Below, in pieces: positions 10,637-21,969 of a stretch of DNA of 64,000 nucleotides (its first letter is position 1; each line of letters starts with the position of its first letter). The stretch covers positions 5,162,299 to 5,226,298 of the forward strand of contig CM053244.1 of the NCBI GenBank assembly GCA_028583405.1, written 5' to 3'. Source of the DNA: Pogonophryne albipinna (taxonomy: Eukaryota; Chordata; Actinopteri; Perciformes; Artedidraconidae). Position numbers and translations under genes: made by a program. The notes beneath the pieces were generated by a model that saw only the letters and a program-made list of their open reading frames with translations, searched no databases and had not been told where the DNA came from.

Positions 10637-11957
10637 ATTTGCCAAACCGATCGAAAACCTTCGATGCAGTGGACCTGTAAGTTCTGTTCATTTTTCATTA
10701 TCATAACATTTGGCAAATATTATTGTTCTAATTTTTTGATCGACTAATCAATTAGTAAACAAAACATTGCAGCAATAAATCAAAACAATATTATATTAAT
10801 TATAGAGGCCTGAAATCTCAGCATACAATATGATATTGTTGTGGGCTATACGTGCACCCTGCCTTTCTATCTAAGCCATAGTGGTTGCCTGCTTGCACAA
10901 TTGTTATGATTTAAACTAATGTCTTCCTAATGTGCTGGTTTTCCAGCTCCTACCCCACCCCCGTCTCTACTTGTTCAGATATTTGCCGAATGTAATCGGA
11001 TTACCAGTCGGAACCTCGAGGCAGACTTCTTTGAGGCTCTGGACCAGCACACCCCACGTTTCATCCAACTGTTCAAGTCAAAAAAAGGATCGGTGGGACA
11101 GAAACTGCAGAGCATCAACTGGCCGGTAAGTAATATAACTTAGCAACTTTTTGTCACATACATTGATGACGATATGGTACTACTTCAAAAGCCTTCTAAA
11201 ATAATTAAAACAACCCCTCAAAAAGATGGAAAAGGCCAACATTGTTCATCTTGTGAGTTTGTCATTTAACCTAATCTTTGTCTTCTTTATCTCTATCATT
11301 AGACACCAGACGTGACTGAACAGCGCTCTGTTGTCCTCAAAGGCATTCCGATTGTTCTTGGCGACGACTCCAAGGATTTCTTCAAGACATGCTTTGTAAG
11401 TACTTGAACACAAAAAAACTGTTTGGTTTGCATTTATTGAAAAGTCATATCCTCTATTTACACAAACTTGCAACCAAAAGATTTAATTTGGTGTGTTCAA
11501 AATACTGAACACTAAATTCCATGACCAGGAGTCTAGATTAGAAATGAGGTGTAAAATAAATGTACGTTCCTAGCTGTATATGCATCCATAGCATTAGTTT
11601 CCTCACTTTACAGAACCTTTTTGGATATAATGTTACAACGCAGTTTGAGTGTGTACTTCAGCTACATTTTTTAGCAAAGACTTTAATGCAAATGCAACAT
11701 GAATGTTTTCATAGGAAGACCAACTCTAATAGGTAGCGATGATAGTCTAAATAACGTGTTTTTCTTTGCAGGATACAACGAGAGATGAGGCCCTATCATC
11801 CGTCACTGTTGGTGTGCTGACTGTTCTCAGCGAAGACAGTCCTCAGGAGGGTCCGAGCTCAATGCAACTCGAGCCCATCTCCACTGACATTGTGCTTGAG
11901 GGAGGTATCGTCATGGAAAAGATCAAAAACTTTCCACAGGCCTGTTATTTGGCCTGA
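10637..11957 (+). CDS. Cargo gene of the CACTA-like element, last four exons, function unknown
   Basis: Four exons with consensus splice sites: 10637-10676 (small, frame less certain), 10947-11125, 11303-11395 and 11772-11957 ending in TGA. The last three join in phase and encode about 150 residues, with a helical segment (RNLEADFFEALDQHTPRFIQ), then VVLKGIPIVLGDDSKDFFKT and a C-terminus with repeated V-x-V-L-T-V and I-V-x-E-G-G-I-V-M motifs. It resembles the C-terminal region of a large, poorly characterised fish multigene family, sometimes annotated near SAM-domain proteins; I do not know a biochemical role. No transposase-type catalytic motif is visible. Upstream exons were not found with confidence between 7976 and 10636. 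The open, well-spliced exons suggest recent activity or selection. Confidence 0.55.
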
Positions 11958-13086
11958 TATATGCTTTGCATTTAGATCACCCAAAATGCATGGCAAATAC
12001 TCTGAGGTTCGTTCAAACAGTGATGCTTGGACTGGGAACCAAAGCTCTCTCACCTAAACTATTAACTTTGAGAAACGCCCGTAGTCAAGATAGTCATCAG
12101 CTATCAGATAGAACTTGACACTTAAAAAAGTTGCACCGTTAAATGTTATGACAAAAGTTTGTTACTCTGGGGACACTGTTATAACTCTGTCAATTGTTGA
12201 GAGCAAAGTACAATGTACTCTTCTTCATAGTGGTCATTATATCTTTTTTATTTTTACAATTGGTGTGTTGTGCACTGCTGTTTTATTAAGATAAGGGTTT
12301 TGAGTACTTAAAAAGCACTGTTTGTTGGCACTTGAAAATAAATGTTATATTGCAATTGAATCAATTTGTGTTTTTAATGCATTATTTTTGGAGATTGTTG
12401 GAGTTTACACAACGTGTTTAGAGATTTGTTGTAGTACAATTATCTTAGTTAGCAGGAATTAGTTTGTTTAATTTAATAGTAAACCTTAGAAATTACGAGT
12501 TAGTAGAATTTAAAAGGATTAAGTTCTGGTGATTTGTATATTTAAAAAAAAAATAGGTTAATGCAAAGCATGCCTTTTAAGTTTACATAACTTAAAAGGT
12601 TTGTGTCAGCTGTACTTCTCAAAATTAATTGAAGCACACTTAGAATACACAAGTTGTTCATACTCACCATTCTAAGTTAAGTTAACTTACTTATTGTGAG
12701 GCAACAAGTTTGCATACTTTTTCTAAGTTACCACAACTTATTAAGTTTTACAGTGCACCTACTGAAGGCACGGTGCAGTCTGGCAGTGCAGATGAAGATC
12801 AAAGAGCTCTACAGACAGCGCTTTCCAACCAAAATGTTTTCGCCGGTGGGCCTGGCTCTGCCTGGCGTTCATTCGGCCTCCAGCCTGCCTGCTGGCCTCG
12901 CCCAGCTGGGGTTTGACAGCCACGGTTCCCCCTCGCCTCGGCTGCTGGTCTCTTTACTCGGGCCAAAGCATGAGCTGAATCTGCCCCACCTCCCCTCCGC
13001 CCTGCACCCTGTTCACCCCGATGTCAAGCTCCAGAGACTGCCATTCTACGACGTTCTGGATGAGCTCATTAAGCCGACCAGCTTGG

Positions 13087-13617
13087 GTGAGTCCACCACT
13101 TCCTGCTGTGGGTGATGGAGCATTGTGATGGCTGCGTCGCATCGAAAAATAGACTTCAATCCTATTTTGAGTGGAGCCCAGCGGCGAGACTCTTCTGGGA
13201 CGCTTCTGAGCCGGGACGCTTCTGAGCCGTAACGTGGCACGTCTGGTGGAATAGCACCCATTGACTAGAGTGGCTGCGATCCTTGCGGACGCCGCGGCGC
13301 AGCCATAATGCGCCGCAGCCATAATGCGCCGCAGCCATAATGCGCCGCAGACAGACCCGGTGGAATCTAGGGGTAAGACGAGACGATGACGAGCTAAAAA
13401 TAGATTCTTGATCACGAAAACTTTGACGAAATGTATATTTAGTTTTCGTTGACGAGACGGGACTAAGGTGTTAATGGTGGACTATCAGACATTCAAAATG
13501 CAGGGTATTTCCCCCCAATTGTGCATCTTACGTTTCTAACTTGCAATATCATTATTTCCGCTCTCTTCACTCCAGAAGAGCGATCTCTCTTTGTCTCTCT
13601 GTGTGCGGGGCGGGGCC
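13087..13617 (-). repeat. Remnants of DNA transposons with a 16-bp tandem repeat
   Basis: About 13100-13473 resembles, reversed, the family at 5837-6179, including the terminal GTTTTCGTTGACGA...GGTGTTAAT near 13440-13475. A 16-bp unit (CGCCGCAGCCATAATG) is repeated about three and a half times at 13295-13350, and GGGACGCTTCTGAGCCG twice at about 13197-13230. 13484-13617 matches the 5' block of the hAT family at 6486 and is continued at 17176-17293, so the 13618-17175 hAT sits inside an older hAT copy. Confidence 0.55.
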
Positions 13618-14161
13618 CAGTGGTGTAGTCTACGTGATACGCTGGTATATGCTAGAAAATGCCAGTGATGTCCGTATACCCTCTTAAAAATGAGCGATGA
13701 TACGTAACATCATTTTGTGACTGCGCTTTCATGCTTTCGCCCCTTCTGTGTTAATACTTTTGGACGTCTGGGGCTTCCGTCGCCTGTGGCCTGTTGCTAA
13801 GCAACAGCAACACACTTTGTTCGGCTCTGACAAACCCCACGTTTCTCTAACGTTATCAGAATTTGATCCGTCCACCATTCAAGTTTGCGGAGCGCTAAAC
13901 AGGAAGCAAACATGAAACGAAAACAGACGACAATATTTCAATGTTTTCCGAAGTTTTCCCCTACTACCACTACAGAAGAAGAGCCAGGTCAAGCGGCTGT
14001 CCTAAAGGTGACAGAGAACGAGCCCGGCGCTACTGCAAAGTTACCCGGTAAGTGAAATTAGCATGGTTATCATTAACGTAACTGTAGCAGGGGATAGTTG
14101 GTTAGAACTAGCTAACTTGATCAACGTTAGTGTGGTGGAACAATGGAAGAGAAAGGGAGCG

Positions 14162-14316
<155 letters not shown>

Positions 14317-15309
14317 CATAAACAGAACACAATGTTTATATTATCTCCTTGTTTCGGACACAGATGAGAGCTCCTGGCCAGCCTTGTGGACTGAAAGTCA
14401 GGCTAGGGAATTTAAGAACAGGCATCCTTGGTTAGAGTGGAGGGACAGAAAGTTATGCAAATGAGAGTTAATTCATGGTCATGTTAAAAGTGCATTTAAA
14501 ACATTTGCACCATTAAATTACTATATGTTAGTTATCAGTAGCTCAAATAATTAGCTATTGAAAAAGTGGAACATTTTTCTTCTTTTATCTGCTTTTCATG
14601 CATTTGTTAGCCATGATGTAAATATTGTAAGCAGTTTATTAAATACTTTTTAGTAAATCTTGGCTCTTTTCTGCAGATGTTATTGGTAAAAATGTGTATA
14701 TGCTAATTAGTCATGGTTTTGTTTATTTCCAGGTTGTGCTCTTTGCAGCGAAGAACTGGGTCTCGTTTGTTTCTGATGGAGCCAGTGTCATGTTAGGCAA
14801 GAACTCTGGTGTGGCAACCAGGCTGACAGCAAGGTACCCTAACCTCTTCACATGGCACTGCATGAACCACCATTTGGAACTGGCTGTATCTGATGCTGTG
14901 GATGAGGTTCAGGCAGTCAACCACTTCAAAGTGTTCCTAGAGAAGATCCACAATCTTTACAGTCAGTCCAATAAAAATTCACGGAGCTTCTGGAAGCAGC
15001 ACAAGAAGTGGGCTCGCAAGTCCTGAAAATTGGCAGAGATTTAAGTACGCGATGGGTGGCCAGCAGTTTCCGTTCTGTGAAGGCTGTGTGGACATCATAT
15101 GAAGCACTCAATAGACACTAGTGTTGCACGGTGTACCGATACTTGAAAGGTACCGCGATACCCTGCCGTTAAAAACGGTACGATTCCTCCGTTTCATTAG
15201 TATCGGTACTTTAAGAATGACGGGGAAAAGTACTCCGGTGAGAAAGCGCTGTTTTAATAAGAGCCGTGTGTGTTCAGCGCTCTGCTTCCACTCCCTGCAC
15301 TGCAGCCGT

Positions 15310-15420
15310 GCCTGCAGTCCCTCCCCTCTCAAGCACGCTCAAGTCCCTCCCCTCTCAAGCACGCTCAAGTCCCTCCCCTCTCAAGCACGCTCTAAGTCCC
15401 TCCCCTCTCTCATGCACGCG
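15310..15420. repeat. 26-bp tandem repeat
   Basis: Three to four units of CAAGTCCCTCCCCTCTCAAG plus CACGCT, with later units diverging, in the 5' UTR-like part of the nested hAT. Confidence 0.8.
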
Positions 15421-15453
15421 CTAGCTGCCAGAGCATGTGAGAAAACGAGAAGC

Positions 15454-15698
15454 ATGGCTGCAAGTGGGAGTGCAGCTGCCGCTGCGCCTCGGCTTGTTGA
15501 CAAAAAAGACGCCAGAAGCAAAATTTGGAAGTATTTGAGCTATATCTCTGACAGTGAGGGCAAGCCTACGGACACCACGAGGCCTGTCTGTGAGACATGT
15601 TTTAGATCCCTGCAAACCAAGGGAGCCAACACATCAAACTTGGCTAAGCACCCGCCGACCGGCATCCAGAGCTGTTTAAATAATTTAAAGACAGACAG
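15454..15698 (+). pseudogene. BED zinc-finger first exon of a ZBED-type hAT transposase
   Basis: The ATG at 15454 begins an alanine-rich leader (MAASGSAAAAAPRLV), then a BED finger: aromatic WKYLSYI, CETC as the first zinc pair, and NTSNLAKH leading to the histidine pair. A small deletion shifts the frame right after the first His (DRHPELFK is read in another frame). A donor-like GTTAGC follows at about 15699. The BED finger is the DNA-binding part of hAT transposases; the catalytic exons are absent. Confidence 0.75.
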
Positions 15699-17477
15699 GT
15701 TAGCGAATGTGATAACATAATTACATCATGCTCAGCCCATGCCCTCAAATCTAAGTCAAACCAGTGTAATTTATTTTGTGACAAACTAACGTTTTCGTAG
15801 TTTGACGAGGCAATTAATGGCAATGATAACTGTCTAATATCTTTTTAGCTAATGTGGCTAACATATGCAATGTACATTTTGTCAATAATTATTTATATTA
15901 CTGTACTATTACATGTTAATAAAATATAAAGTTAACTATCAAATAAATCACAAACTCAAGTATAAAGAAGAGACCATGTTGTAAGAAAACACTTAACAGA
16001 TAAACTACAATTTTATTTATCATGGAAATAATAAAAGAAAAATAATCGGAATCGCAATTCTTGACTTGGTATCGGTATCGAAACCAAAATGTTGGTATCG
16101 TGACAACACTAGACACTTTGAAAATGCTGCAGGCGACCAAACAAGAAGCAGCAAAGAGAGACAAACTTATGGAGGCCTGGCACATCGAATGCAAAGCAAG
16201 GAATTCCTGTGTGACCTCGGACTCATGTTTGATGCACTGTCTGAACTTGCAAAGCTGTCTCAGCAACTCCAGGCCCATTCTGTCACACTCTTGAGAGCAG
16301 ACCATCTTCTAAAGCGCACCATCAGAGTGCTGGCATCATTCAAAGATACCCAAGGAGAGAAATTAGAGGAGGCACTGACTGCACAAGCTTTGGGACATTT
16401 AGGATCTGTTCCCTTGGAGTCAAATGCAAAGCTCACACCAATCAATGCAAAACAATTCCTACAAAGTCCAACAACTTGGAGAAGCGCCTCTCATTTGATG
16501 GTGAAATGCTTCATGATCTCAGTGTTCTGGATACAGGCAACTGGCCATCAACCCCTGGCATACGGCATGGTGAGGCACAAGTGAAACGACTCTGCAGGCG
16601 GTTCAATTTTGGTGAAGAGCAAGCAGTTAATGGTATGAGAGATTTCCTTGAGCACCCAGACAGTGAGCCTGAAAGCTTAAAGCCACTCATACAATGCATG
16701 GAGACCATCCCTTGCAGCACTGCTGAGTGTGAAAGGGGCTTCAGTCTCATGAGCAATATATGCACAGACAAGAGATCGACACTGTTGTTGTCAAATGTAA
16801 GTAATTTGATGATGATCAGCATCAATGGGCCCCCTGTAACACTTTTTGAGCCAAGGAAGTACGTCACAACATGGCTGAGAAGCCATTGCTCTACCACGCA
16901 AGCAAGGAGGCAATGCACATCTCAGATGCCTGAGTACAAACATATCTGGAAAGCTCTGTAGACTACCAGACTATAGAAGTGTTCCATCCTTTTTTCAGGG
17001 CTTGTGGACTAACATAGTGAACCCAGTCCATACTCTCAGTCCATGCATTAGTGAGTGTGATGGTGTTCATGAGGTGTTGCTTCGAGACAGGTGTCGCTCC
17101 GCGATGCGTCGCTCTAGGATGGATGAGTACAATTATTACAGTATACCCACTACAAAAAACTAGACTACACCACTGGCGGGGCCTAACAGACACGCTGCAG
17201 CGGCACACAGAGATCTGCCGGGGACGGAGCATTCAGAAGTATAGAGACACTCTACAAGGCTCGATGTGGACAAAGCTCGTTTGCCATTATGCTGCGTTCA
17301 CACGGGGCGCGATGCGAATATTCGCTTCGCTCTAAACGCGAGTTTCATCGCGGCTTGCAGTTTGTTTTATCGCGTCATTCAAAACAGACATACCGTTGAC
17401 GCGCCGCGCCGTTGACGGACAATTGAGGTTGTTTACACTTCCATGCAAGATCGTTTTAGTTATTTCTGTCGTTAACT

Positions 17478-19688
17478 ATGGAGGATATATCAACTATTGC
17501 TGCTTTGTACCTTCTGTGGAAGTCCTACAAACGTAGCAACAAACGCCGCTCTGTCTGGGTTCACAATGTAATCAAGCGTCGCACACAGTTCGGTGAATAC
17601 CATTGTTTAATCAAGGAACTGCGCCTGGATGACTGCCGTTTCCAGTGGTATTTTAGGATGACCTGTGTCCAATTTGATGATCTTCTAGCTCGGGTTGGTG
17701 TCAGGATTTCCCGGATGGACACAAACTACAGGCGTTCCCTCTCAGCTGCGGAGCGCCTGTCAATATGTCTCCGGTAAGTTGCTTTGTTTTGTTTTTTATT
17801 AGCGTGTTAATATGAATACAAAATATGTAATGAATCTTGCACGTCATGGTGAATCAATGCCACAGCACTATGGATCAAAATGAACTGTTTGTTGTTATTA
17901 TTTAATTATAATAAACATTTAAAAGGGATGCTGAAATAACTCCCATCATGATAGTTTTAATGACTTTGTATACTGCAGGGTAGCTTGTGAATTTACTCCA
18001 GGTGGAACTAATTGTCTAATCTGATTTAACACTTGATTATATTTCACATCATTAATTCAAATCTGGAAAGTAACTAAAGGTATTAAATACATGTGGAGTA
18101 AAAGTACACCATTTAATGTAGCCTACTTAGTTACTTTACACCACTTTTTCAGGGTATGTCTTCGTACAACTTTGTTTGATTTATTTTATATATGTTTGTT
18201 TTCTTTTGTGCTGCAGGTAATAATAATAATAATAATAATAAATGTTATTTCTATAGCGCTTTTCTTGAACCCAAAGACGCTTTACATTTGGGAGGGAGGG
18301 TAGACAAACAAAAAAGAAACAAAACAAAACAGAAAAGCAGTCAGGAGGAAGTTGGTTGAGAGGGGGGGGGGGGGGCTTATGGATACAGAGTTGAAGAGGT
18401 GGGTTTTGAGGCGGGACTGGAACAGGGTGAGGGACTCAGACTCACGGAGGTCTTGGGGGAGGGAGTTCCAGAGCTTCGGGGCTGCCACAGAGAAGGCTCT
18501 ATCCCCGAAGCTCCGGAGTTTGGCCTTGGGGATGGAAAGCAAACCGGCTGAGGTGGATCTGAGGGACCGGGGTGGTTGGTAGAGGATGAGGAGGTCAGTG
18601 AGGTAGGGGGGGGGGGCAGATGGTGGAGGGCTTTGAAAGTGAGGACCAGGTATTTCGCTACAGGAGATTCATTTAGGACAATTGCCAACAGCTTCCGTGT
18701 TGGTGTCTCAACAGTCTCTACCATCATCCCTGATGTGGCCACTGCTATCTGGGACTGCCTTGTGGAGGAGTTCATGGCTGTGCCCTCTACAGAGGAGTGG
18801 AGGTCAATAGCAGGGAAGTTTGAGGAGCGGTGGAACTTTCCTCTCTGCTGTGGAGCATTGGATGGGAAACATGTTGTCCTCAAAGCCCCAGAAAACACAG
18901 GATCCCAGTTCTTCAACTACAAAGGAACATTCTCACTTGTTCTTTTGGCAGTTGTGGACGCAGAGCGTTGCTTTCGTGTCATTGATGTTGGGGGCTATGG
19001 AAGAACTAGTGATGGTGGCATTCTGGCCAACTCTGCTTTTGGTCAAGCTCTGAAATCTGGCTCCCTCCAACTGCCTGCTGGCCTGCCACTCCCAGCAGGT
19101 GACCACCTGGGACCCCTGCCACATGTATTTGTTGCAGATGAGGCCTTTCCTCTCAGGAAAAACCTCATGAGGCCATTCCCTGGGCGCAACCTTCCCAGAG
19201 AGCGCAGAATATTTAATTACCGTCTGTCTCGAGCTCGGCTTGTTGTAGAGAATGCCTTTTGGATCCTTTCATCTCAGTGGAGGATGTACAGGCGTGTAAT
19301 TGAGGTCCAGCCAGAAGTTGCAGAGAAGTTTGTGAAGGCTACCTGTATTCTCCATAACTTCTTGCGCAGGACAACCCAGGCAAACACACAGAGGCCCTTC
19401 TCAGTTGCTTATGTGGAGCCACTGCCAGGTCTAGGAAGAATTGCAGCCAACAACCCCGCAAGAGAGGCCATCAGAGTTCGGGAGGTGTTCACATCATACT
19501 TCAATGCAGAGGAACGGTCCCGTGGCAAGACGACGTGTAATGCACCAGCACACAAAGGCTCTTTCAAGAGCCACCCACACATACTATTGAGCAACCTCCT
19601 GCAACATTTCTATCCCAACACCAGATTTAGGTCACCAATTGATAACATTATTTCTGTTAAATCCATGAATTATTGTTTTGTGAGGTAG
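17478..19688 (+). CDS. Harbinger transposase B, two exons with a LINE at the exon 2 boundary
   Basis: Exon 1 is 17478 to 17772 (MEDISTIAALYLLWKSYKRS to LSICL plus two bases), donor GTAAGT. Exon 2 originally started at 18217 (CAG|GTATTT); a LINE now separates this from its second copy, after which coding runs open from about 18650 to TAG at 19688. The joined frame passes smoothly through the junction (SICLRYFATGDSFRTIA). The DDE residues are present: GALDGKHV, FVADEAFPL and VVENAFWIL. The C-terminus departs from the family after about GKTTCNAP, probably from rearrangement, adding some 40 residues. Length is close to a complete HARBI1-type enzyme. Whether it can be expressed depends on splicing past the LINE. 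Confidence 0.82.
18220..18646 (-). mobile_element. 5'-truncated L2-type LINE at the Harbinger exon 2 acceptor
   Basis: A 6-bp duplication, CAGGTA, flanks it at 18214-18219 and 18647-18652. On the minus strand it encodes the C-terminal tail of an L2/CR1-type ORF2 (LRSFGDRAFSVAAPKLWNSL and SRLKTHLF), followed by a short 3' UTR ending in an (ATT)n tail, seen on the plus strand as (AAT)n at 18220-18241. A poly-G run lies at 18363-18375. Confidence 0.88.
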
Positions 19689-19700
19689 TGCTACTTTCTG

Positions 19701-21469
19701 CTTTTTAAATGACTTTATGATTTTAGGCAAAGCATATAATAGAAGTACATTTTGACTTTGAATGTAATAGAATTATGAAAATATGCAGTCTGTTATTGTG
19801 ACGACCCCTCCACACCACGAGGGGTGCCGTCGGCTCTGTGTGTGTGTGCTTACCAGTCAAGCCCCCAGGAAGTGCGCCGGAGTCTGATGAGAATATTCGT
19901 TGTGGTCAAACGGCGGTACTACACTTCCTTTAGGTTGCTGGGCCCGGAAACGCTTTTTCCCATTGAGTTACATGGGGAAAGAGTGGTCTGTAACTCGTTG
20001 GATATTTTTTTTTTAAACTAAATAAACTACCCAGTATGAACACTTGTATAGCCCTTATTAAAAACATTCGTTCCTCAAGTTGTAAAAATTTGCTAATAAC
20101 GTTATTCTGAGAGTTATTTCCCTCGGCATTATGAACGCGCATCTAACCCACGGGACCGCGCCGCCCGGCACGTTCATGTTACGTGTTCAGTACTACATGA
20201 GTTTCTCTTTACCCATGGATGCACAATAACAACGGACCATATCGCCTTACTGCCAGCCCACGGAGCTGTAATAATGGATATATTGCACATGTTTGCTGTA
20301 ATTCATCATTTGTAAAATATTATACTACATGGGCTGTATGATGTAAATCTTGTACCGTAAATGTTGTATTAAATAAAGTTAATATTACCGACGTAGATTA
20401 ACGTTCCTGTAGCTTCTTATTGCACTTGCAATATACCATTAAAGGAGTTGAACGTAGCAGTTTGCTATTAGGCCGACTATATATTAAGTCGTCATATTTA
20501 TACATATATCAATAAAGATATGTGTCAAAGCTATAATCAAATTAACAGTTGTATTAATTATAATTGTATATATATATATATATATGTATATTGCCTGTGT
20601 TGTATATGTATACACACAAATGAACAACCTTGTGTTTTTTCAAAAGTTTTCCAAGTTGTATTGTAGTGTTTATTTTAGTGTTGTTTTATTATTATCCACA
20701 TTTTGATTTCAGAGCACAGGAGAATGCTGGGCACAACATCACGCTCAACAGTGAGGCTGGCAATGCTGAACAAAACCAGTTATAATATTTATTCCGCTGA
20801 AAAAGTGAAAGCTTTACGAAAATCTAATTAAAAATACGTAAGCATTTCAGGTAGAAATTAGCATTTTATATAGAAATTCACAAATATAAGAAATGAAACT
20901 TAAAAGAGATGTTAACAAATGTATACCTCTGATGGCTGGCATAGTAGAACTAGGTGAACAAAATAGTGACAAAAAATGTTAATACAATTTATATAGATTA
21001 AAAGGTAATATAATATTGATTACAATTATTCTATTAAAAAATCCACCAAACATGATCAACAGGAAAGCCCTCTGAAGGCATTTCATGGTTTGAAAAAAGT
21101 TGAGGATGGGGTCCAGACAGTTCAATCAGGAGAGACTTCATTTTGTTTAAAGAACATTTATTGACACATGTCATACGATAAATGTTAAGTCTTTGGCGAT
21201 TAGACCCCGATCCTGAAATCGTATATCTAAGAGGGGAAATGCAGCCAAGCATATAGGGAACCCCCCGGGGTCTAGACACTGGTGATAATGCTGAAGATCT
21301 GGATAAATCCCCCGCGCCCCTCCCCCTTCACACGAGGTCACGTTCAGTGTTCACTGCCACTTCACTGAGGCTAAGACAAAGCTAACTTCAACTAAAATCA
21401 ACAACTTTGACAGTTTGCTCCAAAAGGTGAGAGACGGAAACATATTGATTTTGTAACCTGCCTCCTTAA
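19701..21469. other. No gene recognised; simple repeats and possible stray exon
   Basis: Contains a short GT run (19842-19852), a TA-rich run (about 20565-20590), and AATAAAG at about 20371 that could be an old polyadenylation site. A small open stretch after an AG at 20711-20712 (AQENAGHNITLNSEAG, ending TAA at about 20784) resembles a terminal exon, but I cannot assign it. The rest is A/T-rich without ORFs. Confidence 0.35.
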
Positions 21470-21965
21470 AGGTGGGGTAGGTAAGTTTGAGAAACCGGCT
21501 CGAGATACACTTTTTGTTATATTCCATGGAATGCTCTTAACATCCCGATAGCAATGAATATCTGAAGCTTTGACAAAAAATCCATAAAAAAATGTCATCT
21601 GTGGAAGCCGTAATACTGTAAAAAGTACAACCAATCAAATCAAACCAATCAAATCCGTTTAGCCGGGCCGGCTAAACGGATTTGATTGCCGCCCTGTCTG
21701 TCAGCCTTCCATCTCGTGCACGCACAAATGTATCTCGTGCCCTCATTGGGCGTGCCGTCATTGGGCGTGCATTGCAGCAGTACTTCAATGACTCGCCAGC
21801 AACAGACGGCCATTTCACCAGTCTGCTGACGTCATGTGCGCGTTCATGTGTGTTGGAGGAGGTGCTCTGTAAGGAAGTCTGAAGGAAGGGGCGGATTCTT
21901 TTCGGCTGTGTACTTTCAAATTTTAGTGCACTCGAGCCGGTTTCTGAAACTTACCTACCCCACCT
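21470..21965. mobile_element. TTAA MITE (AGGTGGGGTAGG ends) with central palindrome
   Basis: The ends AGGTGGGGTAGGTAAGTTTG and its reverse complement (positions 21946-21965, one mismatch) lie between TTAA at 21466-21469 and 21966-21969. The inverted similarity extends inward through the CCGGCTCGAG motif. The middle holds a near-perfect palindrome at 21646-21688 (19-21 bp arms, ending ...TTTAGCC/GGCTAAA...). No protein is encoded. Confidence 0.92.
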
Positions 21966-21969
21966 TTAA

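Larger units (their letters stand above)
7976..12755. mobile_element. CACTA/EnSpm-like element carrying a spliced cargo gene
   Basis: The element starts CACTGTAAAAC and ends TTAAGTTTTACAGTG, giving about 15-bp inverted repeats with a mismatch. The PIAS reading frame defines the insertion exactly: removing 7976-12755 plus a 2-bp CA duplication (7974-7975, 12756-12757) restores continuous coding. CACTG termini and a 2-3 bp duplication fit the EnSpm/CACTA superfamily. Subterminal regions carry many AAGTTA/TAAGTA-type short repeats. No transposase is seen in 4780 bp. The element includes a minisatellite (8718-8846), a nested TTAA MITE (9801-10453) and the last exons of a gene (10637-11957). Confidence 0.7.
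7872..13086 (+). pseudogene. PIAS-family SUMO ligase exon (SAP domain), disrupted
   Basis: 7872-7975 and 12758-13086 together read as the large second exon of a PIAS gene, closest by eye to PIAS3. It starts at an acceptor (T-run, CCAG) with MVMNLRVSEL, continues VLLGYAGQNKYGRKHECLTK, resumes after the insertion with AVQMKIKELYRQRFP, and ends HPVHPDVKLQRLPFYDVLDE plus LIKPTSL at a GTGAGT donor (13087). PIAS proteins are nuclear E3 SUMO ligases; this part is the SAP DNA-binding domain and the start of the PINIT domain. Two lesions exist: TAG at 7905-7907 where the family has Gln, and a 4.8-kb element splitting ALH|LLK. No SP-RING or other PIAS exon is found in the window. It is most likely a duplicated, unprocessed pseudogene fragment; an active gene with its other exons outside cannot be fully excluded but would have to avoid this exon. 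Confidence 0.8.
15119..16110 (+). mobile_element. Second hAT element nested in the hAT transposase
   Basis: The ends are TAGTGTTGCACGGT and GTGACAACACTA. The interrupted transposase frame (ALNRH|FENA) shows that TAGACACT (15112-15119 and 16110-16117) is duplicated, with the last base shared with the terminal repeat. An 8-bp duplication fits hAT. It carries a BED-finger first exon (15454-15698) and nothing else of a transposase. A 26-bp GC-rich tandem array precedes that exon. Confidence 0.85.
17290..19700 (+). mobile_element. Harbinger element B (left end present, right end not found)
   Basis: A PIF/Harbinger-like terminus TGCTGCGTTCACACGGGGCG starts at 17290 right after TTA (17287-17289), the TWA target of this superfamily. 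The transposase gene (17478-19688) follows. No matching right terminus was found up to about 20400, so the right side is truncated or diverged. No Myb/SANT partner gene is seen. Confidence 0.65.
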
